Below, piece after piece: positions 1 to 5,558 of a stretch of DNA of 9,916 nt (the first letter of the stretch is position 1; every line of letters starts with the position of its first letter). A program made the position numbers and the translations under genes. The notes beneath the pieces are model-generated. The model did no database searches. It saw only the letters and a list, made by a program, of their open reading frames with translations, and was not told the origin of the DNA. This DNA comes from Patescibacteria group bacterium (lineage in GTDB: Bacteria; Patescibacteriota; Minisyncoccia; Moranbacterales; UBA1568): assembly GCA_030916545.1 (NCBI GenBank), contig JAUPWI010000083.1, positions 1-9,916 of the forward strand. The letters are read 5' to 3'.

Positions 1-239
1 ACCACCCGTTCCCAGTATTCTTTCTGGAACGGCACGACCTCAAGCGGCACATCCGCCGCCTCGCACACCGCGCGCACATAATGCAAGTCCTCCTCCCACG
101 GACACTCACCCAAAAAAGCCAGCTCATCCTCGAGCCAGATCTTCATATAGAACGCTCGGACATCGTGTCCGGCCTCTTTGAGGAGACGGAGAGCGACCGA
201 GCTATCCACTCCTCCGGAAATGAGCATCGCGATACGCAT
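1..239 (-). CDS. mnmA: tRNA-specific 2-thiouridylase MnmA, N-terminal part, cut by window edge
   Basis: MnmA activates the C2 of U34 in tRNA-Lys, tRNA-Glu and tRNA-Gln with ATP and transfers sulfur to give s2U34, which supports correct codon reading in the cytoplasm. Only the first 79 codons are visible; the frame is open at base 1. Residues 8-14 read SGGVDSS, the PP-loop that binds ATP in this family, and the strand-helix pattern before and after (MRIAML, VALRLLKEAG) fits an adenine-nucleotide alpha-hydrolase fold. Further on are the MKIWLEDE and ECPWEEDL motifs, typical of the MnmA branch found in chlamydiae, plant organelles and many Patescibacteria, then PLEVVPF and EYWERVV. The start is the ATG at 239-237; a weak AGGAT lies about 10 bases upstream. 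No clear promoter is seen. The gene follows the metal ATPase in the same direction but is separated by 297 bp with two structured repeats, so it may be transcribed separately. Identification is confident; the downstream two thirds are not visible. Confidence 0.93.
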   Translation of the reverse strand, partial: MRIAMLISGGVDSSVALRLLKEAGHDVRAFYMKIWLEDELAFLGECPWEEDLHYVRAVCEAADVPLEVVPFQKEYWERV

Positions 240-332
240 ACAAAATATATCCTGTGTCTTTTCAGTTATCCTTTTTCTCGACAGACAAGCGGAACATCAG
301 ACTATCCCCCGATTCATTCTCAAAACGAAAAT

Positions 333-404
333 CATTGAGACGTACATTTTTTCTTTTTTTGCGACGTGTCCGGAGACATCAGCATCAAAAAAGTATCTTT
401 GAGA
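333..404 (+). repeat. Nested-hairpin repeat, copy A
   Basis: The conserved core lies at 361-387: GCGAC, a 5-bp stem GTGTC(366-370)/GACAT(375-379) closing a CGGA loop, then CA and GCATCA (382-387). Compared with copy B (426-452), it differs at three positions. All three fall in the stem and keep it paired: C370-G375 replaces T-A, and T379 makes a G-T wobble where B has G-C. The surrounding arms are weaker here than in the other copies. GTAC(342-345) can pair with GTAT(393-396), and T runs at 347-360 face the A run at 387-392, with mismatches. The strand label is the orientation in which GCATCA reads forward. Read on the minus strand, which is the direction of the flanking genes, the loop is TCCG closed by a C-G pair, a UNCG-type RNA tetraloop. 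Confidence 0.7.
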
Positions 405-474
405 AAGCAATCGCTTCTTTTTCTTGCGACGTGTTCGGAAACACCAGCATCAAAAAAGAAGCGATTGCTCTCCC
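401..474 (+). repeat. Nested-hairpin repeat, copy B, with 17-bp perfect arms
   Basis: The core at 426-452 has GCGAC, stem GTGTT(431-435)/AACAC(440-444) around a CGGA loop, then CA and GCATCA (447-452). The core is enclosed by a perfect 17-bp inverted repeat, 406-422 against 453-469 (left arm begins AGCAATCGC, right arm ends GCGATTGCT), with some further pairing outside it (403-404 with 471-472). The result is a long hairpin with a second small hairpin in its loop. It is a direct repeat of copy A, with core starts 65 bp apart. No U-run follows the hairpin on either strand, so it does not look like a normal intrinsic terminator. Its function is unknown. Confidence 0.85.
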
Positions 475-496
475 AATACTTTTTCAGGCATTCCAC

Positions 497-520
497 AAAA
501 GGGAATTTTCCATTATCCCC
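497..520 (-). terminator. Possible weak intrinsic terminator after the metal ATPase
   Basis: Reading on the minus strand after the ATPase stop, GGGGA (520-516) can pair with TTCCC (505-501) across a 10-base loop, and TTTT (500-497) follows. The stem is only five pairs, including one G-T wobble, so termination would be inefficient. Read-through into the repeats and mnmA is possible. Confidence 0.3.
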
Positions 521-536
521 TATTTTGAAGGAAAAA

Positions 537-2357
537 TCAATAGGTAGAACGCAGAGCATTCACGATGACCACGACATCGATCACTTCCTGCAAGACCGCG
601 CCGTACACCGGTGGAATATACCCAAAAAATGCAAATATCATACCAATGAGTGAAAGTCCGATACCGATAACGATACTCTGCCGTGCCACCTGATACGAAC
701 GTCGTCCGATATGCACCGCATCACGGATTTTCCAGGCATCTCGCCCGAGTATCGCGACATCCGCCGCCTCGATCGATGCGCTGTTCTCGGTTCCGGAGAA
801 GACGATGCCGACATCAGCCAGGGCGAGCGCCGGAGCATCGTTCATCCCGTCCCCTACCATACCGACCAGCTTCCCCGCTCCCTGCTCGCGGGTCACCAAG
901 GCGGATTTCTTGTCCGGCGAGCATTCCGCGTATATCGGAATACCGAATCGACCAAAAATCCGATGCGCGTTGACGCGCTTATCCCCGGTCAGAATCCCAA
1001 GCGAATATCCCCGTGTCCGGAAATATCCGAACAGTTCATCGACATCCTCCTTGAGCGTATCATCGAAATGGAATCGGGCGATCGGAACGTTTTCGTGCAG
1101 CAGCTCAGAAACGATACCGCTCCCGGTACCCGCTGCCGATCCCTTCCCGATACGGTACCGTTTCCCGTCGATCGTTCCCGAAATACCCTCTCCAAGTTTC
1201 TCCGTGAAATCCTTGACGGTCAGTAATATGCCGCCCCGTTCGCCGTTTAGCTTGACCAACGTCTTCGCGATCGGATGAAGAGAGCTCCATTCGAGCGACG
1301 CCGCGATGTTGAGCGCCTGTTTTTCGGTATAGAATCCGTCTAGAACCTCGATGCGCTTCAATTCGGGCTCACCCAGAGTGAGCGTCCCGGTCTTATCAAA
1401 AAAAAGCGTCTTCGTTTTGGCCAACACTTCAAGTACGCTCGGACTCTTGATGATGATGCCGTTGCGCGCCGCACGGGAAAGACCGCCAAGGAAGGAAACC
1501 GGAGCGGCGATCAGGAGCGGACAAGGAGTCGCGATCACGAGCACTGCCAAAAACCGTTCCCAATCATCGAAGAAGAACAGTGCTCCCAGGGCGAAAGCCA
1601 GCGTGACCAATGTAAAGATCCAATTCGATCGCTCGGCAAGACGTACGAGCGGCGATTGATTTTTCTTCCCCTCCTCGACCAGCGTGAGGATTTTCCGATA
1701 ACTCGAATGTTCGAATGTCCCTCTTGCCCGAAGGGTGATCGCCGCCCCAAGATTGACGCAACCGCTCTTGATATATCTTCCCGACTGATATTCCATCGGC
1801 TCCATCTCCCCGGTCAGATTGGATTCATTCAAAAGAGCCGCATCCGAAACGAGAGAAGCGTCGAGCGGCACCATCTCATTGGTCCGCACAATGAAGACTT
1901 CTCCCTCCGCGACCTCCTGTATCGGTTTGGCGAAAGTCCCTTCCGTCGTCTGGATAAGGACTTCCTTAGGAATCTTCTCAAAGAGACTCCGCAGGGTCTT
2001 CTCCGCCCGACGTGTCCCGAACAGTTCGAGGGCGGCGCTCACCGAAACCATCAGGGAGAGTACCGCTCCCGAGAGCCACTCCCCAAAAAAGGCGGCTGTA
2101 AAAAGTGCGAGAAAAGCGATGTAGTCGAGATTCCACTTCTGCTCCCGGATCCGCTGCCACGACTCGACACACAAGATCCAGATACCGACCGCGACAGCCA
2201 CCTGAAGAGGCGCTGAGGAAAATCCCAAAAAAGAAAGTCCAATCAAAACGAAGATCACGAATGGGAACGTGAACTCTCGACTCATCAGCAGGGAACGCCA
2301 AGCAGACATACTACCGTTCACGATTAGCTCGGAAACTTCTCTTCTCGACCGGCGCAT
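537..2357 (-). CDS. P1B-type heavy-metal-transporting ATPase, no metal-binding N-terminal domain
   Basis: This is an ion pump of the inner membrane that uses ATP through a phospho-aspartate intermediate. Visible hallmarks (606-residue numbering) are the actuator-domain TGE (182-184), an intramembrane TPCPL motif (277-281) in place of the usual CPC, DKTGT with the phosphorylated Asp321, the P1B-specific HP pair (His361-Pro362), TGDK (457-460) and GDGMNDAP (502-509). Eight membrane helices are arranged as in P1B pumps: four before the actuator domain, two around TPC, and two at the C-terminus near QEVIDVVVIVNALR. There is no N-terminal HMA or Cys-rich metal-binding domain. The metal is not assigned; the TPC variant argues against a classic CopA. 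The longest start (2357) overlaps the protease gene by 47 bp. Met17, at 2309-2307, sits one base after the protease stop (TAG-T-ATG) and is an equally or more likely start by translational coupling, giving 590 residues. Neither has a good Shine-Dalgarno site. The gene is probably the second in a unit with the protease. Confidence 0.9.
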   Translation of the reverse strand: MRRSRREVSELIVNGSMSAWRSLLMSREFTFPFVIFVLIGLSFLGFSSAPLQVAVAVGIWILCVESWQRIREQKWNLDYIAFLALFTAAFFGEWLSGAVLSLMVSVSAALELFGTRRAEKTLRSLFEKIPKEVLIQTTEGTFAKPIQEVAEGEVFIVRTNEMVPLDASLVSDAALLNESNLTGEMEPMEYQSGRYIKSGCVNLGAAITLRARGTFEHSSYRKILTLVEEGKKNQSPLVRLAERSNWIFTLVTLAFALGALFFFDDWERFLAVLVIATPCPLLIAAPVSFLGGLSRAARNGIIIKSPSVLEVLAKTKTLFFDKTGTLTLGEPELKRIEVLDGFYTEKQALNIAASLEWSSLHPIAKTLVKLNGERGGILLTVKDFTEKLGEGISGTIDGKRYRIGKGSAAGTGSGIVSELLHENVPIARFHFDDTLKEDVDELFGYFRTRGYSLGILTGDKRVNAHRIFGRFGIPIYAECSPDKKSALVTREQGAGKLVGMVGDGMNDAPALALADVGIVFSGTENSASIEAADVAILGRDAWKIRDAVHIGRRSYQVARQSIVIGIGLSLIGMIFAFFGYIPPVYGAVLQEVIDVVVIVNALRSTY

Positions 2358-3765
2358 TTTTCAAATTGACGGAGATACGTTCGCTGCCATACTTCCTTTC
2401 CATAAATCGCCGTTCATCATCTCGGACAATACGTCGCAGTGCCCCAATCTCTTCTTCTTCCCGTCTTACCTGTCGGACTAGCCAAAAAAGTACAGCCCCG
2501 AAAATAGCAACAAAGAATACCGCACCGCCGACAAGCGAAAGAATCGGCGTCCCCAATCCCTCCGCACCATCACGAAACACATCCCAGCGCGTATCCAAGG
2601 CAAGTCCGCCCGCTTCCAATGTCCGACAACGCTCCCGATACGACATGACCGATTTTTCGAGAGAAAAAATCTCATTAGCCGATTCGGTGATCCGAAAATA
2701 TCGAGAAGCCTCCTGACATCGTTTTGCTTGAACCGCCTCCACGCCATGGACAAATGCGGCGAAGAACTCATGCCGATCGAGCATCAAGCCGATTTTCGTC
2801 GCCTCACCAAAAATCAACGACACCGGCAAGGCGAAGGCGAAATTATCCCCGGAAGACCGGTCCAGCTCTCCTGTCTGAAAAGTCACCAGACCGACAACTT
2901 CTCCCCGATCATTGAAAAGCGGGCCGCCACTCGACCCCTGCGATACCTTGGCATCCGTCTGATAGATAGGAAAATCCTTCCCGGCCGCCGTCTTGAGCGC
3001 ACTCACCACCCCGCGAGTAAATGTCGCTTCGAGAGGACTCTTCGTGTTCAGCTCCGCCGTTCCAGGAAATCCGAAAATATACGCCGTACTCCCGACCGAC
3101 AAAGCCTCATCAGCCGAAAGAGGCAGTGCAGGCAAACGATCAAGGTCGATCTTGATCAAAGCGACATCCCGGTCATCCCGAAGAAATTCCTCATTCGAAC
3201 TCGCTACCGTTGCCGGAAAGGCTTCCTTCACCAGGTCGGCCGCCTTTTCTTGCTCCGAGTGCGGATTCAGAACGAATATATCGCTCGCGAGATCGAATCG
3301 GCTATTCTCGATGACCGTCTGAAGGATACGCCTCCCGAAGGCCTCCGCTTCCCCTGACTGCAGGAAAGTCTCGGCTTCCTCATCGCTCAAATACAGGGCG
3401 TTCTCATAAAAGGCAGCCAAAGCGGAGTCGGAAGCGAGCATGTGCTTGATCGTCTCCTGGGATACCACGTGCGCGTTGGTCGCGATGTATCCGTCCGGGT
3501 GGATGATGAAGCCGCTCCCCGAAACATACTCGTCTACCTTGACCTTCTTGTGCTCACCCGTATCATCGACCGCGATCAGACCCCGTTTCATATCCACCTT
3601 GATGGGTGCGATTTCCGCCTCACCGACCGTATGGGTGACGATACGGACTACCGATGGCTTCACGAGGTTGGCCAATGTCTCGGGCGCATACGACTCCCCC
3701 GCCCGCACCGAAAACGGCATCCCGAAAATACCGAGGGCGAGGAAGAAAAGAAAAAAACGTGACAT
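2311..3765 (-). CDS. Membrane-tethered trypsin-like (HtrA/DegP-type) serine protease
   Basis: This is a likely quality-control or regulatory protease acting outside the cytoplasmic membrane. The N-terminus (about residues 1-22) is a signal peptide ending near VRA. The S1 chymotrypsin-fold triad is visible: His99 in TNAHVV, Asp200 in DRDVALIKI and Ser279 in QGSSGGPLF. A preceding GSGFII strand (about 82-88) and a following VVGLVTFQ strand are also visible, both typical of HtrA proteins. Two things are unusual. The His-to-Asp spacing is about 101 residues against about 30 in E. coli DegP, so a mostly helical and acidic insertion lies at about 105-190. There is also no PDZ domain after the protease; instead a helical linker, one membrane helix (about 408-430) and a charged, likely coiled-coil cytoplasmic tail follow. 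The length is 484 residues. The ATG at 3765 gives a complete signal peptide but has no strong Shine-Dalgarno site. An extended -10 promoter lies just upstream, and the metal ATPase follows, coupled or overlapping. The exact substrate is unknown. Confidence 0.85.
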   Translation of the reverse strand: MSRFFLFFLALGIFGMPFSVRAGESYAPETLANLVKPSVVRIVTHTVGEAEIAPIKVDMKRGLIAVDDTGEHKKVKVDEYVSGSGFIIHPDGYIATNAHVVSQETIKHMLASDSALAAFYENALYLSDEEAETFLQSGEAEAFGRRILQTVIENSRFDLASDIFVLNPHSEQEKAADLVKEAFPATVASSNEEFLRDDRDVALIKIDLDRLPALPLSADEALSVGSTAYIFGFPGTAELNTKSPLEATFTRGVVSALKTAAGKDFPIYQTDAKVSQGSSGGPLFNDRGEVVGLVTFQTGELDRSSGDNFAFALPVSLIFGEATKIGLMLDRHEFFAAFVHGVEAVQAKRCQEASRYFRITESANEIFSLEKSVMSYRERCRTLEAGGLALDTRWDVFRDGAEGLGTPILSLVGGAVFFVAIFGAVLFWLVRQVRREEEEIGALRRIVRDDERRFMERKYGSERISVNLKNAPVEKRSFRANRER

Positions 3766-3798
3766 GGGATTTTTGTTTTGCCGTCTGCTTCACTTCTG

Positions 3799-3807
3799 AT
3801 TATAGCA
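3799..3807 (-). promoter_or_regulatory. Extended -10 promoter for the protease/ATPase unit
   Basis: On the minus strand the sequence reads TGCTATAAT, a perfect -10 with the TGn extension. The -35 region 17 bp upstream (GTATCT at 3827-3822) is poor, as is common for extended -10 promoters. Predicted transcription would start near 3792, about 27 bases before the protease ATG. Confidence 0.65.
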
Positions 3808-3838
3808 AATAGGGACAGGAAAGATACATCAGAGATAA

Positions 3839-3875
3839 CAAAAACGGCGCTGCTCCTCAAAGAGAAACAGGCCGT
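3839..3875 (-). terminator. Intrinsic terminator of the small secreted-protein gene
   Basis: On the minus strand ACGGC (3875-3871) pairs with GCCGT (3848-3844). Inside it CTG pairs with CAG and TTTCTC with GAGGAG around a TTT loop, giving a long stem with one bulged C. A TTTTT run then follows. It lies 21 bp after the stop of the secreted-protein gene and before the protease promoter, so the two genes are separate transcription units. Confidence 0.75.
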
Positions 3876-3896
3876 CAATCCACGAACCTCGACGGT

Positions 3897-4235
3897 TCAG
3901 TCGCGTGCGTACAGGGTCCAATCGGACCCACCGCAGATATTGACCCCGCGGCGTTCGGTACTCCTGCCGTCGACGAGTACGGCCCTCAGGTCGTACGTGC
4001 AACGATAGGTTCCGTCATTGGGGTAAACCCTGATATTGTAACCATCCTGCAAGACCTGCGAACCGAGCTTGTCCACTCCCCACCCGGAACGACTCGGGTG
4101 GGAAACATACACCCTCTCGACCGTCGCCCCGGTCTCGTTGATGACCCTGACATACCGCGCTTCCTGGGCCTGAACGGAGACAGACGCCGCCGCGGTGCAC
4201 ATCATGACAGCAAGAAACTGCAAGATTTTTTTCAT
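3897..4235 (-). CDS. Small secreted or periplasmic protein, function unknown
   Basis: This gene codes for a 112-residue protein beginning MKKILQFLAVMM, a clear signal peptide with an Ala-rich cleavage region near VQAQEA (about residues 20-26). The mature part is about 87 residues and looks beta-rich: RYVRVINETGATVERVYVS, then a Trp-Gly element (SGWGVDKLGS), a DGYNIRVYPNDG turn, and CTYDLRAVLVDG followed by GVNICGG. The two Cys residues could form a disulfide. The pattern (N-x-T-G, then YVS, WG-x-D-x-LG, C-x-YDL, DG and N-x-C) resembles a family of small exported proteins of unknown role in Proteobacteria; this is recall by pattern, not a search result. The start at 4235 is chosen over an in-frame ATG at 4316 because GAGGAAG (4247-4241) lies five bases upstream and because it places the signal peptide at the N-terminus. 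It has its own promoter and terminator, and it diverges from the efflux operon. Confidence 0.82.
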   Translation of the reverse strand: MKKILQFLAVMMCTAAASVSVQAQEARYVRVINETGATVERVYVSHPSRSGWGVDKLGSQVLQDGYNIRVYPNDGTYRCTYDLRAVLVDGRSTERRGVNICGGSDWTLYARD

Positions 4236-4240
4236 TGTCA

Positions 4241-4247
4241 CTTCCTC
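4241..4247 (-). promoter_or_regulatory. Strong ribosome binding site that fixes the secreted-protein start
   Basis: GAGGAAG on the minus strand lies five bases before the ATG at 4235. It is one of only two good Shine-Dalgarno sites in the window. It rules out the longer start at 4316. Confidence 0.8.
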
Positions 4248-4297
4248 TCGGCAAGGTGAAGGTACTAAAAAGAAGGCACGATTGCCTCCTGATTCCC

Positions 4298-4316
4298 TTG
4301 ATACCATCTGGTACAA
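4298..4316. promoter_or_regulatory. Inverted repeat, possible operator
   Basis: TACCA (4302-4306) and TGGTA (4309-4313) form a perfect dyad around TC, flanked by TTG on the left and CAA on the right in near-symmetry. It overlaps the -10 of the secreted-protein promoter and lies 13 bp from the -35 of the divergent efflux promoter, a place where one regulator could control both. No regulator gene is visible in the window. Confidence 0.4.
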
Positions 4317-4326
4317 AAAAAATCAA
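4298..4326 (-). promoter_or_regulatory. Promoter of the small secreted-protein gene
   Basis: On the minus strand TTGATT (4326-4321) is followed after 17 bp by TATCAA (4303-4298), with a TGG extension before the -10. Each hexamer matches the consensus at four of six bases. Predicted transcription starts near 4291, giving a leader of about 55 bases. The -10 overlaps an inverted repeat (TACCA-TC-TGGTA, 4302-4313). Confidence 0.5.
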
Positions 4327-4328
4327 CA

Positions 4329-4357
4329 TTGACTTACAGTCTGTTTTATGCTAGTAT
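4329..4357 (+). promoter_or_regulatory. Promoter of the efflux adaptor/pump operon
   Basis: TTGACT (4329-4334), a 17-bp spacer and TAGTAT (4352-4357), with TGC directly before the -10 (extended -10). Predicted transcription starts near 4364, about 24 bases before the adaptor ATG. The promoter is divergent from, and adjacent to, the secreted-protein promoter. Confidence 0.7.
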
Positions 4358-4387
4358 TTACGGAAACCTTTAAACTGGATACTCCCT

Positions 4388-5539
4388 ATGTCGTCCTCTC
4401 TTCAAACCCGCCTTCGAGCGTTCCTTGACCATTCACCGTTCGCGATTTTTTTCTCGGCCCTCACACTCCTCTTTGCGGTAATCGTCATCGCGGGGATATA
4501 CCGCCAACCGGAACCGACAGACGACACGACTGGAACAGCAGCCAGGACGGTCGAGCATTTCATCGTCGGCACCGACGCCGTGACTGCCACCGCGTCGGCA
4601 CTGGTCAAGAAAGAGACTCTCCAGCCTCTCGTCGCCCTGACTGCCGGAACCGTGACGAGCATCTCCGTCCGTCCAGGCAGTCATGTCGGTGCCAACACCC
4701 CACTCCTCCGCCTGAGCGCCGACTACGGAGCGAACCGCGCCGGACTCGAAACGACGCTCGCGGAAAGAAATCAGCGCTTCGCGCTCGACATGGCCGAACT
4801 TGATCAGGATATCTTGAAACTCGAAAGGAAGAAGGCGCGTGATGACAGCTCGGCAAGCGATACCGAAACAGATATCGCACTGAAACGACTCAAGCGACAG
4901 CGCGCCGAGTTGGATGAATCGCTCTCAACCGCAAAACTCGGGGTCGATATTTCGCGTGCCAGCGCTGCCGTCTGGGAACCACGAGCCGCCGTCTCAGGAA
5001 CTGTCGAATACCTCGCCGTACAGGCCGGGGATTTCGTCACGCCCGGAACCCTGCTCGCCATGCTCCGAACCGACAAGGGAGTTACGACACTCGATACCTT
5101 CATCGAACCAACATTGTCCCGCGCTTTCGATACGACCCGTCCCTCCCATATGGTTTCCGATATGAAGGGAGTCTCCCTTGAAATCCTGCCTTCATTCTTC
5201 TCGAAAAGCGAAACCCGGAACGGACTCTTCAATATCCGATACACCCTCACCCAAGACCAGGCAGCCGCAGCGACCGCGAATACACGTATCATGATTTCTC
5301 TTCCTCTCCGGACCGCGGATAGTGAGGGCCACACGCTCATCCCTCTCGACGCCCTCTTCATCCATACCGATCACGCGTCGATCTTCATCGAGCAAGATGG
5401 AAAGGCAGAGGAGCGCACGGTATCCATCCGGGAAATATTCGGTAATGCCGCCCTCCTCGATGAAACGCTCCCGACCGGGACATCGATTCTCCTGAATCGG
5501 ACGCTCATCGCCGGAGAAACCGTCACGCTGACCCGGTAA
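4388..5539 (+). CDS. RND efflux adaptor (membrane fusion protein, HlyD/AcrA family)
   Basis: This is the extracytoplasmic adaptor subunit that works with the RND pump encoded next. A membrane helix (about residues 17-37) anchors a large outer domain. The two halves of a lipoyl-like barrel-sandwich hybrid are visible at about 78-110 (LVALTAGTVTSISVRPGSHV) and 197-228 (AAVSGTVEYLAVQAGDFVTPG). Between them is a charged heptad-rich helical hairpin (about 113-190) with DILKLERKK and IALKRLKRQRAELDESL. A beta-barrel follows (about 231-310), and a C-terminal membrane-proximal domain (about 315-383) has the usual IPLDALF and GETVTLTR patterns. The length of 383 residues is normal. It has no lipobox Cys, so anchoring is by the helix rather than by lipid. 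The ATG at 4388 follows the promoter closely and has only a weak GGA eight bases upstream. The pump gene starts 19 bp after the stop, indicating one transcript. Substrate is unknown. Confidence 0.88.
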   Translation: MSSSLQTRLRAFLDHSPFAIFFSALTLLFAVIVIAGIYRQPEPTDDTTGTAARTVEHFIVGTDAVTATASALVKKETLQPLVALTAGTVTSISVRPGSHVGANTPLLRLSADYGANRAGLETTLAERNQRFALDMAELDQDILKLERKKARDDSSASDTETDIALKRLKRQRAELDESLSTAKLGVDISRASAAVWEPRAAVSGTVEYLAVQAGDFVTPGTLLAMLRTDKGVTTLDTFIEPTLSRAFDTTRPSHMVSDMKGVSLEILPSFFSKSETRNGLFNIRYTLTQDQAAAATANTRIMISLPLRTADSEGHTLIPLDALFIHTDHASIFIEQDGKAEERTVSIREIFGNAALLDETLPTGTSILLNRTLIAGETVTLTR

Positions 5540-5558
5540 TCCTCTCCCCCGAAAAAAT

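Larger units (their letters stand above)
240..536. other. Non-coding stretch between metal ATPase and mnmA
   Basis: No convincing gene is seen in these 297 bases. The short open frames in it have no recognisable protein features and run through inverted repeats. The stretch holds a possible weak terminator just after the ATPase (497-520), two tandem copies of the nested-hairpin repeat (about 333-474), and about 90 bp next to the mnmA start where no good -35/-10 pair could be found. It is more A+T-rich than the flanking genes, with runs of A and T at the hairpin edges. Confidence 0.7.

Noticed and set aside
361..469. CRISPR array from the two neighbouring repeat copies
   Set aside because: There are only two copies, each with its own dyad arms, and no regular spacer units or cas genes.
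401..474. Ordinary intrinsic terminator
   Set aside because: The arms are long and perfect, but neither strand has a U-run after the hairpin, and the conserved loop core is not needed for termination.
1014..1046. Fourth copy of the repeat core (TGTCCGGAAATATCCG region)
   Set aside because: It lies within ATPase coding sequence, lacks the GACA/AACA stem partner and the GCATCA tail, and has no outer arms.
1656..2216. Plus-strand 186-residue open frame inside the ATPase gene
   Set aside because: No recognisable protein features or ribosome binding site; the opposite strand encodes the actuator-domain region of a well-supported ATPase.
4236..4316. Longer start for the small secreted protein
   Set aside because: It would bury the signal peptide behind 27 residues and ignores the GAGGAAG site five bases before 4235. 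The extra bases also hold the gene's own predicted promoter.
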